The notes under the pieces are model-generated. The model had not been told where the DNA came from. It worked only from the letters and a program-made list of their open reading frames with translations, and did not search any database. Below are positions 1-7,370 of a stretch of 64,000 nucleotides of DNA, piece by piece (position 1 is the stretch's first letter; each line of letters begins with the position of its first letter). A program made the translations under genes and the position numbers. Source of the stretch: an uncultured Latescibacterota bacterium (lineage in GTDB: Bacteria > Latescibacterota > UBA2968 > UBA8231); NCBI GenBank assembly GCA_951813615.1, contig OX638377.1, positions 1,426,001 through 1,490,000 on the forward strand, given 5' to 3'.

Positions 1-1
1 T

Positions 2-1111
2 CCGTGCATTTGGAAAAAGGACGGGGCCTACTACTCGCTTTCAGGGGGCACGCTGCCTATCGGTCCGCGGGGCCTGCAGCGCCGGACGAATTTTCTCTTT
101 CGCTCGGAGGATCTCGAAACTTGGGAATACCTGCACCCTTTTGTCGAAGACGATCTGTTTAGCGCCAACGGCGACGACGGGGCCTGTCCGTATTTTTGGC
201 CCATAGGCGACAAACACATGCTGCTGTATTACAGCCACCGCAACGGTGGTCAGTACCTGATTGGCGATTACGACCAAGCGCGAGACAAATTGATCGCCCG
301 CGATTACGGCCGTTTCAACTTTGGTGCCTCTTGGCCTGGGGGGATACACGCACCATCGGCCACCCCCGACGGCAAGGGGGGATTGATTGCGATCTTTAAT
401 GTCAATTGGGGGATGCCGAGCTCGGGTTGGAGCGAGGAGGAACGCCAGGTCCGCCACTTTGGCTGTTGGGAAGGGCAGCAGCTTATGAGTCTGCCCCGGC
501 ACCTGAGCTTGAGCGCTAGCGGCGATGTACAGATTGAACCGACCGGGGATATCGAATCGCTGCGCGGCCGCCATACGCAGATCGCCGACTGCACCATCAA
601 GGGCAATAGCGAAACCGTTTTCGACCAGCTCGCCGGCAATGCTATCGAGCTGAACCTCGAGGTCGAGACCAATGGTGCGCCCTTGATCGAGTTGGATGTT
701 TTGCGCTCACCGGATCAGCAGGAATATACCCGGATCGCCTTTTACCGAGACCGTGGCGTCAAGCCCCTTGAGCCCGGTAGCGGGGCCGGTACGCCGCCCA
801 ATAGTGAGGGCACCTACAGCCTAGTCGCCCTCGATTCTTCCCATGCATCGATACAGCCGCAGGCTCGATCGCGGCCTCCAGAGATTGCCCCGGTGTTCCT
901 GACGCCGGAGGAGAATCTCAAGATGCGGGTATTCGTCGACAAAAGCATCGTCGAAGTCTTTGTCAACAACAGGCAATGCCTCGCTGTCCGGGTGTATCCC
1001 GGCCGCCAAGACAGCGTCGGCGTGGCACTGCGGGCGGTGGGCCGGGATGTGCGCTTGGTTGCTTTGGATGCCTGGGAGATGAAGAATATCTATAGCCCAA
1101 CGGATCAATGA
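2..1111 (+). CDS. GH32-like glycoside hydrolase, 5'-truncated by window edge
   Basis: The reading frame is open from base 2, so the N-terminus lies outside the window; 369 residues are visible. The start of the visible part (PCIWKKDGAYYSLSGG) resembles the RDP-type blade of five-bladed GH32/GH68 propellers. A later block, DDGACPYFWPIGDKHMLLYYSH, resembles the GH32 'EC' blade. The C-terminal part (FVDKSIVEVFVNN, then a run ending in SVGVAL) matches the beta-sandwich that closes GH32 enzymes. These proteins usually hydrolyse fructosides such as sucrose, levan or inulin. The residue before the conserved Cys is Ala here, where GH32 enzymes carry the acid/base Glu, so catalysis may differ or be lost. 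The nucleophile region is not visible, and the substrate is unknown. Confidence 0.75.
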   Translation, partial: PCIWKKDGAYYSLSGGTLPIGPRGLQRRTNFLFRSEDLETWEYLHPFVEDDLFSANGDDGACPYFWPIGDKHMLLYYSHRNGGQYLIGDYDQARDKLIARDYGRFNFGASWPGGIHAPSATPDGKGGLIAIFNVNWGMPSSGWSEEERQVRHFGCWEGQQLMSLPRHLSLSASGDVQIEPTGDIESLRGRHTQIADCTIKGNSETVFDQLAGNAIELNLEVETNGAPLIELDVLRSPDQQEYTRIAFYRDRGVKPLEPGSGAGTPPNSEGTYSLVALDSSHASIQPQARSRPPEIAPVFLTPEENLKMRVFVDKSIVEVFVNNRQCLAVRVYPGRQDSVGVALRAVGRDVRLVALDAWEMKNIYSPTDQ

Positions 1112-1216
1112 ATTGCAGGAGAACATTCTCATTCATTGCGATTAACTATCCAATCCCGAGGGCTTTGACAAAGGCTTCCCTTGCGCCCTCAATGTCTCCG
1201 GCATCTTGGCGCATGA

Positions 1217-1549
1217 TCAAGGCCTCGCCCCCCGGATTACCGTCTGCAGGGCTTCGAGGTGGTTCTGCAGGGCCTTGGCACCCTTTTCGGTTAGGCAGTA
1301 CCAAGTCACCGGCTTGCGGTTCTCGAAGCGCTTGGACACGCCGAGATACTCGGCGTCCTCCAGCTTGCGCAGGTGCGCTCCCAGATTGCCGTCCGTCTCC
1401 TTGAGAAGCTGCTTCAGGCTAGTGAAGGTCATGGAGTCCCCGCTGGCCAGCAGTGCGCAGGCTCCGAGCCGGCTGCGATGTTCCAGCAGCTTGTCCAGCT
1501 TCACCAGCCCCTTGGAGGTGACTTCAGCCGGCTGCGAGGACTTGCTCAT
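1217..1549 (-). CDS. Winged-helix transcriptional regulator (HTH_27/ArsR-MarR-like)
   Basis: This 110-residue protein has a single winged-helix domain. A recognition-helix region (MTFTSLKQLLKETDGNLGAHLRKLE) is followed by a wing containing GVSKRFENRKPVTWYCLTEKG, typical of small PF13601-type repressors. I chose the ATG at 1549 because a purine-rich site (GGGAGCGAAGG) sits directly before it; an in-frame ATG five codons upstream has no better site. The start lies inside the 3' end of the membrane-protein gene upstream on the same strand, so the two are translationally coupled. Regulator plus small membrane protein is a recurrent pair, and the 16-bp palindrome in their common promoter is the likely autoregulatory operator. 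The ligand is unknown. Confidence 0.8.
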   Translation of the reverse strand: MSKSSQPAEVTSKGLVKLDKLLEHRSRLGACALLASGDSMTFTSLKQLLKETDGNLGAHLRKLEDAEYLGVSKRFENRKPVTWYCLTEKGAKALQNHLEALQTVIRGARP

Positions 1550-2123
1550 CCTTCGCTCCCTCATCCTTTGGTTTCATCCATAGGGCGCTGACCACTAGGC
1601 CAACGGCAGTGGCCCACCCGACTATGGTCCAGGGATAGGGCTGGATGTGGTCGATCGCAACCGACCCGCAGATGAGCAGGACCCCCGGCCAGAGGGTGCG
1701 CCGGTCCAAGTGTAGCCCACCCAGAAAGAACACCACACCGGAGATGAGGGCGAAGAGCTGCCCGATGACCCGACCGTCGATACGATGGGAGAGGACGATG
1801 GAAGTCACCGCCACTCCTGCGAAGAAGATGGTGCCCCAGTGCAGAGCATGTCTCCTCCCCAGCCCCGGACTGCGGATTCCCTGTTTTCTTCCCTGCCAAA
1901 CACCGAGGCCGAAGCTGAGCAGGAAACCAGCCACGGGGGCGATGGTCCAGAACAGGGCCGAGTATTCCACGGCGAAATCGTTCAGAGTGTATCCGACGGC
2001 GATGATCACCGCCCACAGGACGGTGATCCCCAGCACGCGGTACTGGCCCTCATCCCTCTGCTCCACCGCCTGGCGGATAAAGGATACGTCCTCTTCGAGC
2101 TTCTGCGTCACTTTGGGTTCCAT
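1524..2123 (-). CDS. Small multi-pass membrane protein paired with wHTH regulator
   Basis: This 199-aa protein has a soluble charged N-terminus (MEPKVTQKLEEDVSFIRQAVEQRDEG). About five or six hydrophobic segments follow, for example VLWAVIIAVGYTL, LFWTIAPVAGFLLSFGLGVW, TIFFAGVAVTSIVL, LFALISGVVFFLGGLHL and WATAVGLVVSALWM. The start at 2123 is set by a strong AGGAGG seven bases upstream; a longer frame to 2246 would cross the promoter and palindrome. It is the first gene of a two-gene operon with the wHTH regulator. I do not recognise a specific function. It could be the sensor, target or immunity partner of the regulator. Confidence 0.75.
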   Translation of the reverse strand: MEPKVTQKLEEDVSFIRQAVEQRDEGQYRVLGITVLWAVIIAVGYTLNDFAVEYSALFWTIAPVAGFLLSFGLGVWQGRKQGIRSPGLGRRHALHWGTIFFAGVAVTSIVLSHRIDGRVIGQLFALISGVVFFLGGLHLDRRTLWPGVLLICGSVAIDHIQPYPWTIVGWATAVGLVVSALWMKPKDEGAKDEQVLAAG

Positions 2124-2203
2124 GAGAAATCCTCCTTGTGTGGTATTCGCCCCGAGGGCAACGGGACGCTGGCTCTTTCTGGTGACAAAAGTTACCCAAT
2201 CTA

Positions 2204-2219
2204 TACAGAGTACTCTGTA
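2204..2219. promoter_or_regulatory. Perfect 16-bp palindrome, candidate repressor operator
   Basis: TACAGAGTACTCTGTA reads identically on both strands. It lies just downstream of and touching the predicted -10 of the minus-strand promoter that drives the membrane-protein/regulator pair, the usual position for an autoregulatory dimeric wHTH repressor. Binding by that regulator is inferred. Confidence 0.6.
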
Positions 2220-2246
2220 AAATAGAGTTAATAGAGCACTTGTCAA
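2219..2246 (-). promoter_or_regulatory. Sigma70-like promoter of membrane protein/regulator operon
   Basis: On the minus strand TTGACA (2241-2246) is followed after 16 bases by TATTTT (2219-2224). The start codon at 2123 is about 95 bases further on, and the -10 abuts the palindromic operator. Confidence 0.5.
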
Positions 2247-2297
2247 CTCATTTCTTTCGCAGGTAGTGTTATTCGTTTGAAATTCGGATCTTCACAC

Positions 2298-2337
2298 AGA
2301 AAGGCCCAAGCTCTGACTATTGAACTTGGGCCTTTCT
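2298..2337. terminator. 13-bp perfect hairpin at the 3' end of the SDR gene
   Basis: Arms 2298-2310 and 2325-2337 (agaaaggcccaag and its exact complement) enclose a 14-base loop and touch the SDR stop codon at 2338. There is no clear U-tract on either side, so it may be a weak or bidirectional terminator, or a 3'-protecting hairpin. Confidence 0.55.
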
Positions 2338-3063
2338 CTACTCCCAACTCGGGATCGGGGTCTGAAGCGGATCGTCGATCCAGAGAAAGCGCCCGTTGAC
2401 GTCGCTCTCGATGATGTCGATTACGAGCTTGGCCGCTTTCTCCGGCGGATCCCCACCTGTTTGCTCCACCCACGCCACCCAGTCGTGGTAGCCGTGCTCG
2501 CTGAGGGTGCCCGTCTTGTCGCGGATATCCGCCCACATCGCGGTTTTGACGTCGCCGGGATGGATGACGTTCGCCGTGACGCCGGTCCCCTCCAGCTCGG
2601 CGGCAAGGTGGCGGGTGAACTGGTTGAGCGCGACCTTTGCCGTGCCATAGGCGCTGTTCAGCCGCCCGGGTGTGTGCAGCGACGCCGCAGACGAAAGGTT
2701 CACGATCCGGCCCCAGCCGACGTCCAGCATTCCGCTCAGGAACGCACGGGACACGAGATAGGGTCCCACCGCATCAATCATGAGCGTTTCGACCCATTCC
2801 TCGGGGTCGCTGTCCTGTACGAGGGCGATCGGGCCGAAGACCCCGGCGGCATTGACGAGAACGGTAGGCCGGCCGAGCTCGGCTTCGACTGCGGTTTTGA
2901 GGCGGTCAATAGCGGCCGGGTTCGAGACATCTGCGGTGAATTGCGCCGAGCGGCGCGCGACGGTTGCGACGGCGAGGCCGCGCGCCTCCAGCGCATCTGC
3001 GATTGCCCGTCCGACGCCACGGCTAGCTCCAGTGACGACTGCGACGTGTCCTTCGAGGTTCAC
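2338..3063 (-). CDS. Short-chain dehydrogenase/reductase (SDR)
   Basis: This 241-aa protein is the length of a classical NAD(P)-dependent SDR. The cofactor motif TGASRGVG is near residue 11, NAAG near 91, and the catalytic Ser-Tyr-Lys appears as NLSSAAS followed by YGTAK. It is expected to be a cytosolic oxidoreductase of an alcohol/carbonyl pair; the substrate cannot be read from sequence. Its ATG overlaps the stop of the upstream PhyH gene (ATGA, 4 bases), so the two are co-translated from the promoter at 3902-3930. Partnership with a hydroxylating dioxygenase suggests it oxidises the alcohol made by that enzyme (inference). Confidence 0.9.
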   Translation of the reverse strand: MNLEGHVAVVTGASRGVGRAIADALEARGLAVATVARRSAQFTADVSNPAAIDRLKTAVEAELGRPTVLVNAAGVFGPIALVQDSDPEEWVETLMIDAVGPYLVSRAFLSGMLDVGWGRIVNLSSAASLHTPGRLNSAYGTAKVALNQFTRHLAAELEGTGVTANVIHPGDVKTAMWADIRDKTGTLSEHGYHDWVAWVEQTGGDPPEKAAKLVIDIIESDVNGRFLWIDDPLQTPIPSWE

Positions 3064-3860
3064 GGTCCGGCCTCGGCGGACACCATGGGATTGTCTGAGT
3101 CATTCAGGCGCTTCCGCTCACTGCCCCAGTTGCCGGCGCTGCCGTTCCAGTAGCGGGTGTCGGCGGGGCTGTACGAGAAGAGGTAGGACCAGCGCGGCTT
3201 GTCGGTGGTGTTGTCCGGGCCGCCGTGGACGGTGTAGCCGTGGTGCACGGTGCAGTCGCCCGGCTGGTAGTGGAAGGGCGGCGAGAGCTCCAGCACGGAC
3301 GTCAGATTTGGGAACTGCTTGAGCAGGTCGCCTTGGTCGTCGTTGAACACCGAACCCAGCGGTCCTTCGCGATGGGAGCGGCTGACGAACCGCATGGCCC
3401 CCATCTCGGGTGTGACTTCCGCTAGCGCTAGCCAGAACTGGAGCTCGCCGACTCGGTCGGAGCCGTGCTCGGACGAGTCCTGGTGATAGACGGACCCAGC
3501 TCCTCCGGGGGGCTTGTTGAGGAGGAGATCCACGCGGTAGCGGAGCGGAATGTCCACGCCCTTGAACCGCTTCCTGTTCACGAGGCGCGTCGCGTTTTGT
3601 GCCATGCGTTCGCTGAACATGAATGAACGAAACGGCTCGGTCTCTTGATTCCGCGCCAGACCGGCGACCGGCTTGCCGGGGCCAACCTCTTGGGCGTTGC
3701 GATCGGCGAACTCCCGTCCGACGCGCAAAAGCTGTGTGGCGAACTCCGGATCGACGAGCCGCGGCATCATAACCCAGCCGTATTCGTGGTAGAAGGCGAC
3801 CTCCTCGTCTGTGACTTCCCGGATGATGGTCTCGATCTCATGCTCGGTCATTTGTTCCAT
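3060..3860 (-). CDS. Phytanoyl-CoA dioxygenase (PhyH) family protein
   Basis: This 266-aa Fe(II)/2-oxoglutarate dioxygenase has a jelly-roll fold. The metal triad is visible as H-x-D in VYHQDSSEHGSD and the distal His in the VHHGYTVHGG block; the Arg in DKPRWSYLFS is a candidate 2-oxoglutarate anchor. The family hydroxylates unactivated carbons in very diverse substrates. AGGAGC nine bases before the ATG supports the start at 3860. It is the first gene of a two-gene unit with the SDR, driven by a promoter nearly identical to the one before the aminotransferase gene at 6004. Substrate is unknown. Confidence 0.88.
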   Translation of the reverse strand: MEQMTEHEIETIIREVTDEEVAFYHEYGWVMMPRLVDPEFATQLLRVGREFADRNAQEVGPGKPVAGLARNQETEPFRSFMFSERMAQNATRLVNRKRFKGVDIPLRYRVDLLLNKPPGGAGSVYHQDSSEHGSDRVGELQFWLALAEVTPEMGAMRFVSRSHREGPLGSVFNDDQGDLLKQFPNLTSVLELSPPFHYQPGDCTVHHGYTVHGGPDNTTDKPRWSYLFSYSPADTRYWNGSAGNWGSERKRLNDSDNPMVSAEAGP

Positions 3861-3901
3861 TATTCGTGCTCCTATTGCGCTACTGTACGAATCGGAAAAC
3901 G

Positions 3902-3930
3902 ATAAGAAGCTTTTATAGATGCTCTGTCAA
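3902..3930 (-). promoter_or_regulatory. Promoter of PhyH-SDR operon
   Basis: On the minus strand TTGACA (3925-3930) is separated by 17 bases from TCTTAT (3902-3907). The -35 overlaps the stop codon of the isochorismatase-like gene. The whole element, including flanks, closely matches the promoter at 6052-6080, implying co-regulation. Confidence 0.65.
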
Positions 3931-4631
3931 GGGGCTGTGGCTAGGGCGGAACAGGCTTGGACGAACTCTGCCGCCGTAGAGGTGTAGCCCACCACGTGCT
4001 CGAAGTTCCGCAGCATGATCTTGCGCAACCACCCCCCTTCCGGTAGGCTGTCGTCCACTGTATCCGGATACTCGGCCGAATGGGTGCAGTCCCGCAACAT
4101 CACCACCCGGTAGTTGTGTTCGACCGCGCCGGCACAGGTGAAGTAGAGGCAGGACCGCTGCGAAAATCCCACGGCGATCAGGGTCTTGATGCCGTGGCAG
4201 CGCAAGTGATAGTCGGTGTGGGTCTCGTGAAACCCCGACCACTCCCGCTTGGGAAAGTCCGGCTCGTGGGCGAGGGGCTGAATCGACGGCGAGTAGTTCG
4301 GCTGCAGCGGTCTGCGCTCCGGTGCCGGGCGGTCGGCGGCATCTTCGCTGCCCCAGCGGGTGCCGTGGATCTCGCGCTTGATACTGCCCGGTTCGTCGCA
4401 CAGGGAGAAATCGTTGTGGATGAAGAATACGTGTATGCCGACGGCGCGGGCGGCCTTCAGCGCGGGCGCAATCCCCTCCTCGACGCAGGGATTCCCCGCG
4501 CCGCAGTCCGAATCCACGATCATGAAGGCGGTGGTCGCCAACGGCAGGTCGAGGTCGCCGAAACGATTTCCGTCGGGATTGTCGGGGCCGTAGCCGGAAT
4601 ACCATCGTACGGGAAGTTGTATCGTCGCCAT
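3927..4631 (-). CDS. Isochorismatase-family cysteine hydrolase
   Basis: This 234-aa alpha/beta hydrolase belongs to the isochorismatase/nicotinamidase superfamily. The expected Asp is in FMIVDSDCG, the Lys in FPKREWSGF, and the nucleophilic Cys in VGFSQRSCLYFT. The family cleaves amides (nicotinamide, N-carbamoyl compounds, biuret) or vinyl ethers. AGGAG precedes the ATG at 4631. It lies 50 bases downstream of the class III aminotransferase on the same strand and is probably co-transcribed with it. An amide-to-acid hydrolysis step in the degradation of a small nitrogenous compound would fit the neighbours (inference). Confidence 0.82.
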   Translation of the reverse strand: MATIQLPVRWYSGYGPDNPDGNRFGDLDLPLATTAFMIVDSDCGAGNPCVEEGIAPALKAARAVGIHVFFIHNDFSLCDEPGSIKREIHGTRWGSEDAADRPAPERRPLQPNYSPSIQPLAHEPDFPKREWSGFHETHTDYHLRCHGIKTLIAVGFSQRSCLYFTCAGAVEHNYRVVMLRDCTHSAEYPDTVDDSLPEGGWLRKIMLRNFEHVVGYTSTAAEFVQACSALATAP

Positions 4632-4681
4632 GTTTGATCTCCTTGTCAGGGATAGCTCAACGGAATCTACGCAGCCGACGA

Positions 4682-6004
4682 TCAGATCTGGTCGAGTGCG
4701 TCCTTGAGGCTTTTTTCGACGAGGTCGAAGAGCTCGTCAACCTGGGGCTTGTCGATGATGAGGGCGGGCACGACGGCGAACCAGCTCGGATCAACCCGCA
4801 GGATGACTCCGTTCTGCAGAGCTGTCTTCTTGAGCGCCCGGCCCAGTTCCGGGAACGGCTTGAGGCTCGACGTATCCTTTACCAGTTCAACCCCCCTCAG
4901 CAACCCCTTGCCCCGCACCTCCCGCACGACGCCGAGCGATTTCAGGCCTTCGAGCTTGGCGGCGAGATAGTCGCCCATCTCGCGGGCATGGGTATCGAGG
5001 CCGCGCTCCACGATCTCATCTACCACGGCGATGCCGACCGCGCAGGCCAGTGGATGGCCAGCGTAGGTGTGCCCGTGGGCGAAGTTCTCGCCGGGCTCGT
5101 AGAAGTGCTCCCCCATCCCCTCGCGCGCCATCAGCGCTCCGAGGGGAATGGCGCCACTCGACAGCCCTTTGCTGCCGCAGATGATGTCGGGCGTCACCCC
5201 GAAGGTGTGGGCGGCAAACATCGCTCCTGTGCGACCGAAGCCGGTGATGATCTCGTCGTAGATGAGCACGACATTGTGGCGGTCGCAGGTGTCGCGGATG
5301 ATCTGGAAGTACTCATCCGTGGGCGTGATGACACCCCCCGTGTTCGACACCGGTTCAAGGATGATGCCAGCCACCGTCGCTGGATCTTCACTGATGATGA
5401 CATCCTCGAACTGCTGCGCCGCGAACCGGTTGGCCTCGTCCCAGTCGCCGAAGCGATCGCGGTAGTGCGTTGGGGGGAATACTTTGAGGAAACCCGGCGG
5501 GGCTGGCTCGAATGGGGTTTTGCGCTCTCCCGTACCGCTGGCCGCCATAGCTCCCATAGTGGCGCCGTGGTAGGCTTGGTAGCGGCTGATGAATTTGTAC
5601 TTGTTCGGATGGCCCGACTGCTTGAAATACTGGCGCGTGAACTTGATCGCCGCCTCCATCGACTCCGAGCCGCCGCTGAACGCTTTCACGTAGTTGAGGT
5701 CGTCGGGCGTGACGCTGCCGAGCCTCTCGACGAAGTCGAGCGTCACGTCGGCCGTGCCGTGCATGGGCGGCGCGAATGCGAGCTTGTCCCATTGGGCCCG
5801 CATGGCCTCTGCGATGCGCGGATGACGGTGGCCGAGCAGGGTTGAGTAGATACCGCTGATGCCGTCGAAGTAGCGTTTCCCATCCGTGTCCCAGTAGTAG
5901 AGCCCTTCCGCCCGCGACACGATGAGTGGATTGTTCATGAACTCGGCCGTCGACTGGTAGTCGAGGAAGGTTCTTCTGAGCAGCTTCTCCTGTCGCGCGT
6001 CCAC
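4682..6004 (-). CDS. Class III (PLP) aminotransferase
   Basis: This 440-aa fold-type I PLP enzyme has the usual length of class III omega-aminotransferases. Visible motifs include the phosphate-binding GGSESMEAAIKF, a YQAYHGAT block, the Asp motif VLIYDEIITGFGRTG and the PLP lysine in ICGSKGLSSGAIP. The start is GTG at 6004 with AGGGAG about nine bases before it. It is the first gene of a unit that continues into the isochorismatase-like hydrolase. Its promoter (6052-6080) mirrors that of the PhyH operon and lies back-to-back with the promoter of the Gfo/Idh gene. Substrate is undetermined. Confidence 0.9.
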   Translation of the reverse strand: MDARQEKLLRRTFLDYQSTAEFMNNPLIVSRAEGLYYWDTDGKRYFDGISGIYSTLLGHRHPRIAEAMRAQWDKLAFAPPMHGTADVTLDFVERLGSVTPDDLNYVKAFSGGSESMEAAIKFTRQYFKQSGHPNKYKFISRYQAYHGATMGAMAASGTGERKTPFEPAPPGFLKVFPPTHYRDRFGDWDEANRFAAQQFEDVIISEDPATVAGIILEPVSNTGGVITPTDEYFQIIRDTCDRHNVVLIYDEIITGFGRTGAMFAAHTFGVTPDIICGSKGLSSGAIPLGALMAREGMGEHFYEPGENFAHGHTYAGHPLACAVGIAVVDEIVERGLDTHAREMGDYLAAKLEGLKSLGVVREVRGKGLLRGVELVKDTSSLKPFPELGRALKKTALQNGVILRVDPSWFAVVPALIIDKPQVDELFDLVEKSLKDALDQI

Positions 6005-6051
6005 GTTTATCGCTCCCTATCCGCCGCAATAGCGCGTACGGATCGGAATGA

Positions 6052-6080
6052 TTAAGAAGCCTTTACGGACGCGTTGTCAA
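6052..6080 (-). promoter_or_regulatory. Promoter of aminotransferase-isochorismatase operon
   Basis: On the minus strand TTGACA (6075-6080), a 17-base spacer and TCTTAA (6052-6057). The flanks CCCC before the -35 and TTCCGATCCG after the -10 are shared with the PhyH promoter at 3902-3930. Confidence 0.6.
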
Positions 6081-6097
6081 GGGGCCGTATTGACAAC
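6073..6097. promoter_or_regulatory. Inverted repeat overlapping two divergent -35 boxes
   Basis: GTTGTCAA (6073-6080), 9 bases, TTGACAAC (6090-6097): an exact 8-bp dyad. Each arm contains the -35 hexamer of one divergent promoter, so one dimeric regulator, or simply symmetric promoters, could account for it. Confidence 0.45.
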
Positions 6098-6118
6098 GTA
6101 TCGGTAAGGGCACTTTAT
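6090..6118 (+). promoter_or_regulatory. Divergent promoter of the Gfo/Idh oxidoreductase gene
   Basis: TTGACA (6090-6095), 17 bases, CTTTAT (6113-6118). The start codon at 6178 is 60 bases downstream. Confidence 0.5.
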
Positions 6119-6177
6119 CGTTCCTAATCCGCACCACGTGGATGGAGGCGCGAGGTTGAGATACTAAAGGAGGAACC

Positions 6178-7323
6178 ATGAACCAGAAGAGTGATCCAGA
6201 ATCGACGGCGGAGACCGTCCCGATCCAGGGTTTCGAGAGGGCAGTTACCGACTACGAGGCGTCGAAGAACTGGGAACCCGTGTCCGACCGCGTGATTCGC
6301 GTAGGTATCGCCGGGTATGGCGTGTGCAACTTCGGCGCGGCCTTCCATTTCCAAGATCATCCGAACGTGACCGTCGCCGCGGTGGCCGAACTGGACCCGG
6401 ACAAGCGGGCCGAACTGGCCAGAGCATGCCGCTGCGCGACCGCTTATTCCTCGTGCGAAGAGTTGATCGAGGACGGCTCGCTTGAGGCCGTTTTCGTTGC
6501 CACCGACGCCCCGAGCCATGCCCGGCTGGCCATCGCCGCGCTCAAAGCCGGCAAACACGTTGCATCGGCCGTGCCCGCCGTGTGGGGATCACTGGAGGAT
6601 GCGGATGCGCTTTTCGCCGCCGCCAAGACTGCCGACCGCAGCTACATGATGTTCGAGACCTCGTACTTTCACGAAGATCTCTATATCATGCGGGAGTTGT
6701 ACCGATCCGGCGCGCTGGGAAAAGTCGTCTATGCAGAGGGTGAATACTGGCACTACTTCCCGACGCCGCTGGCCGCGCACGGAGGCTGGCGCACTGGGTG
6801 TCCCCCGCAGTGGTATCCCACGCACTCCAATGCTTACTACATGGGCGTCACCGGTGGGAGCTTCACCGAGGTCTCCTGTATGGGCGTGCCGAGCAGCAGC
6901 GTCGATCATCTGAAGGCTGCAAACAACCGCTACGGCAACCCGTTTGGCACTGAAATTGCGCTATTTCGCACTAGCGAAGGCGGCATGGCGCGGATGGGGG
7001 TTAGCTGGGACACGCCGGGTGTCGGTGGGGAGACGGGCCGAATTCGCACGGAGAAGGGGACCTTCTACGGCACGTTCCAGCATGACGGGCAGGACCCTGT
7101 GCCAACATTCAAGCGCCCACCTCTTCCTCCGGGGGTGGATGCCGGCGGGCACGGCGGCTCCCACGGCTACCTGATGTGCGAGTTCGTCGAGGCGATCCTG
7201 CTGGACCGCATGCCCCTCATCGACGTGGCCCAAGCACTTAACATGACGGTCAGCGGCATCGTCGCGCACGAGTCGGCGCTGAAGGACGGCGAACTGCTGA
7301 AGATCCCGCAGTATATCCTGTGA
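6178..7323 (+). CDS. Gfo/Idh/MocA family oxidoreductase
   Basis: This 381-aa protein has an N-terminal Rossmann fold (VRVGIAGYGVCNFGAAFHF, near residue 43) and the alpha/beta C-terminal domain of the family. Members usually oxidise or epimerise sugars, inositols and sugar acids with NAD(P). At the position of the hallmark EKP motif (after KAGKHV) the sequence reads ASAVPAVW, so the usual catalytic Lys is absent and the chemistry may be non-standard. AAAGGAGG sits just before the ATG. It is divergently transcribed from the aminotransferase operon through a shared, symmetric promoter region, which links it to that pathway. Confidence 0.88.
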   Translation: MNQKSDPESTAETVPIQGFERAVTDYEASKNWEPVSDRVIRVGIAGYGVCNFGAAFHFQDHPNVTVAAVAELDPDKRAELARACRCATAYSSCEELIEDGSLEAVFVATDAPSHARLAIAALKAGKHVASAVPAVWGSLEDADALFAAAKTADRSYMMFETSYFHEDLYIMRELYRSGALGKVVYAEGEYWHYFPTPLAAHGGWRTGCPPQWYPTHSNAYYMGVTGGSFTEVSCMGVPSSSVDHLKAANNRYGNPFGTEIALFRTSEGGMARMGVSWDTPGVGGETGRIRTEKGTFYGTFQHDGQDPVPTFKRPPLPPGVDAGGHGGSHGYLMCEFVEAILLDRMPLIDVAQALNMTVSGIVAHESALKDGELLKIPQYIL

Positions 7324-7370
7324 GCTCCATCGCGTTAGATATGCAAGGAATAGTCGCCGTTTTCGGTCGG

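Noticed and set aside
4634-5845. 403-codon plus-strand open frame
   Set aside because: Antisense to the class III aminotransferase, whose PLP motifs are intact; no family resemblance in the shadow translation.
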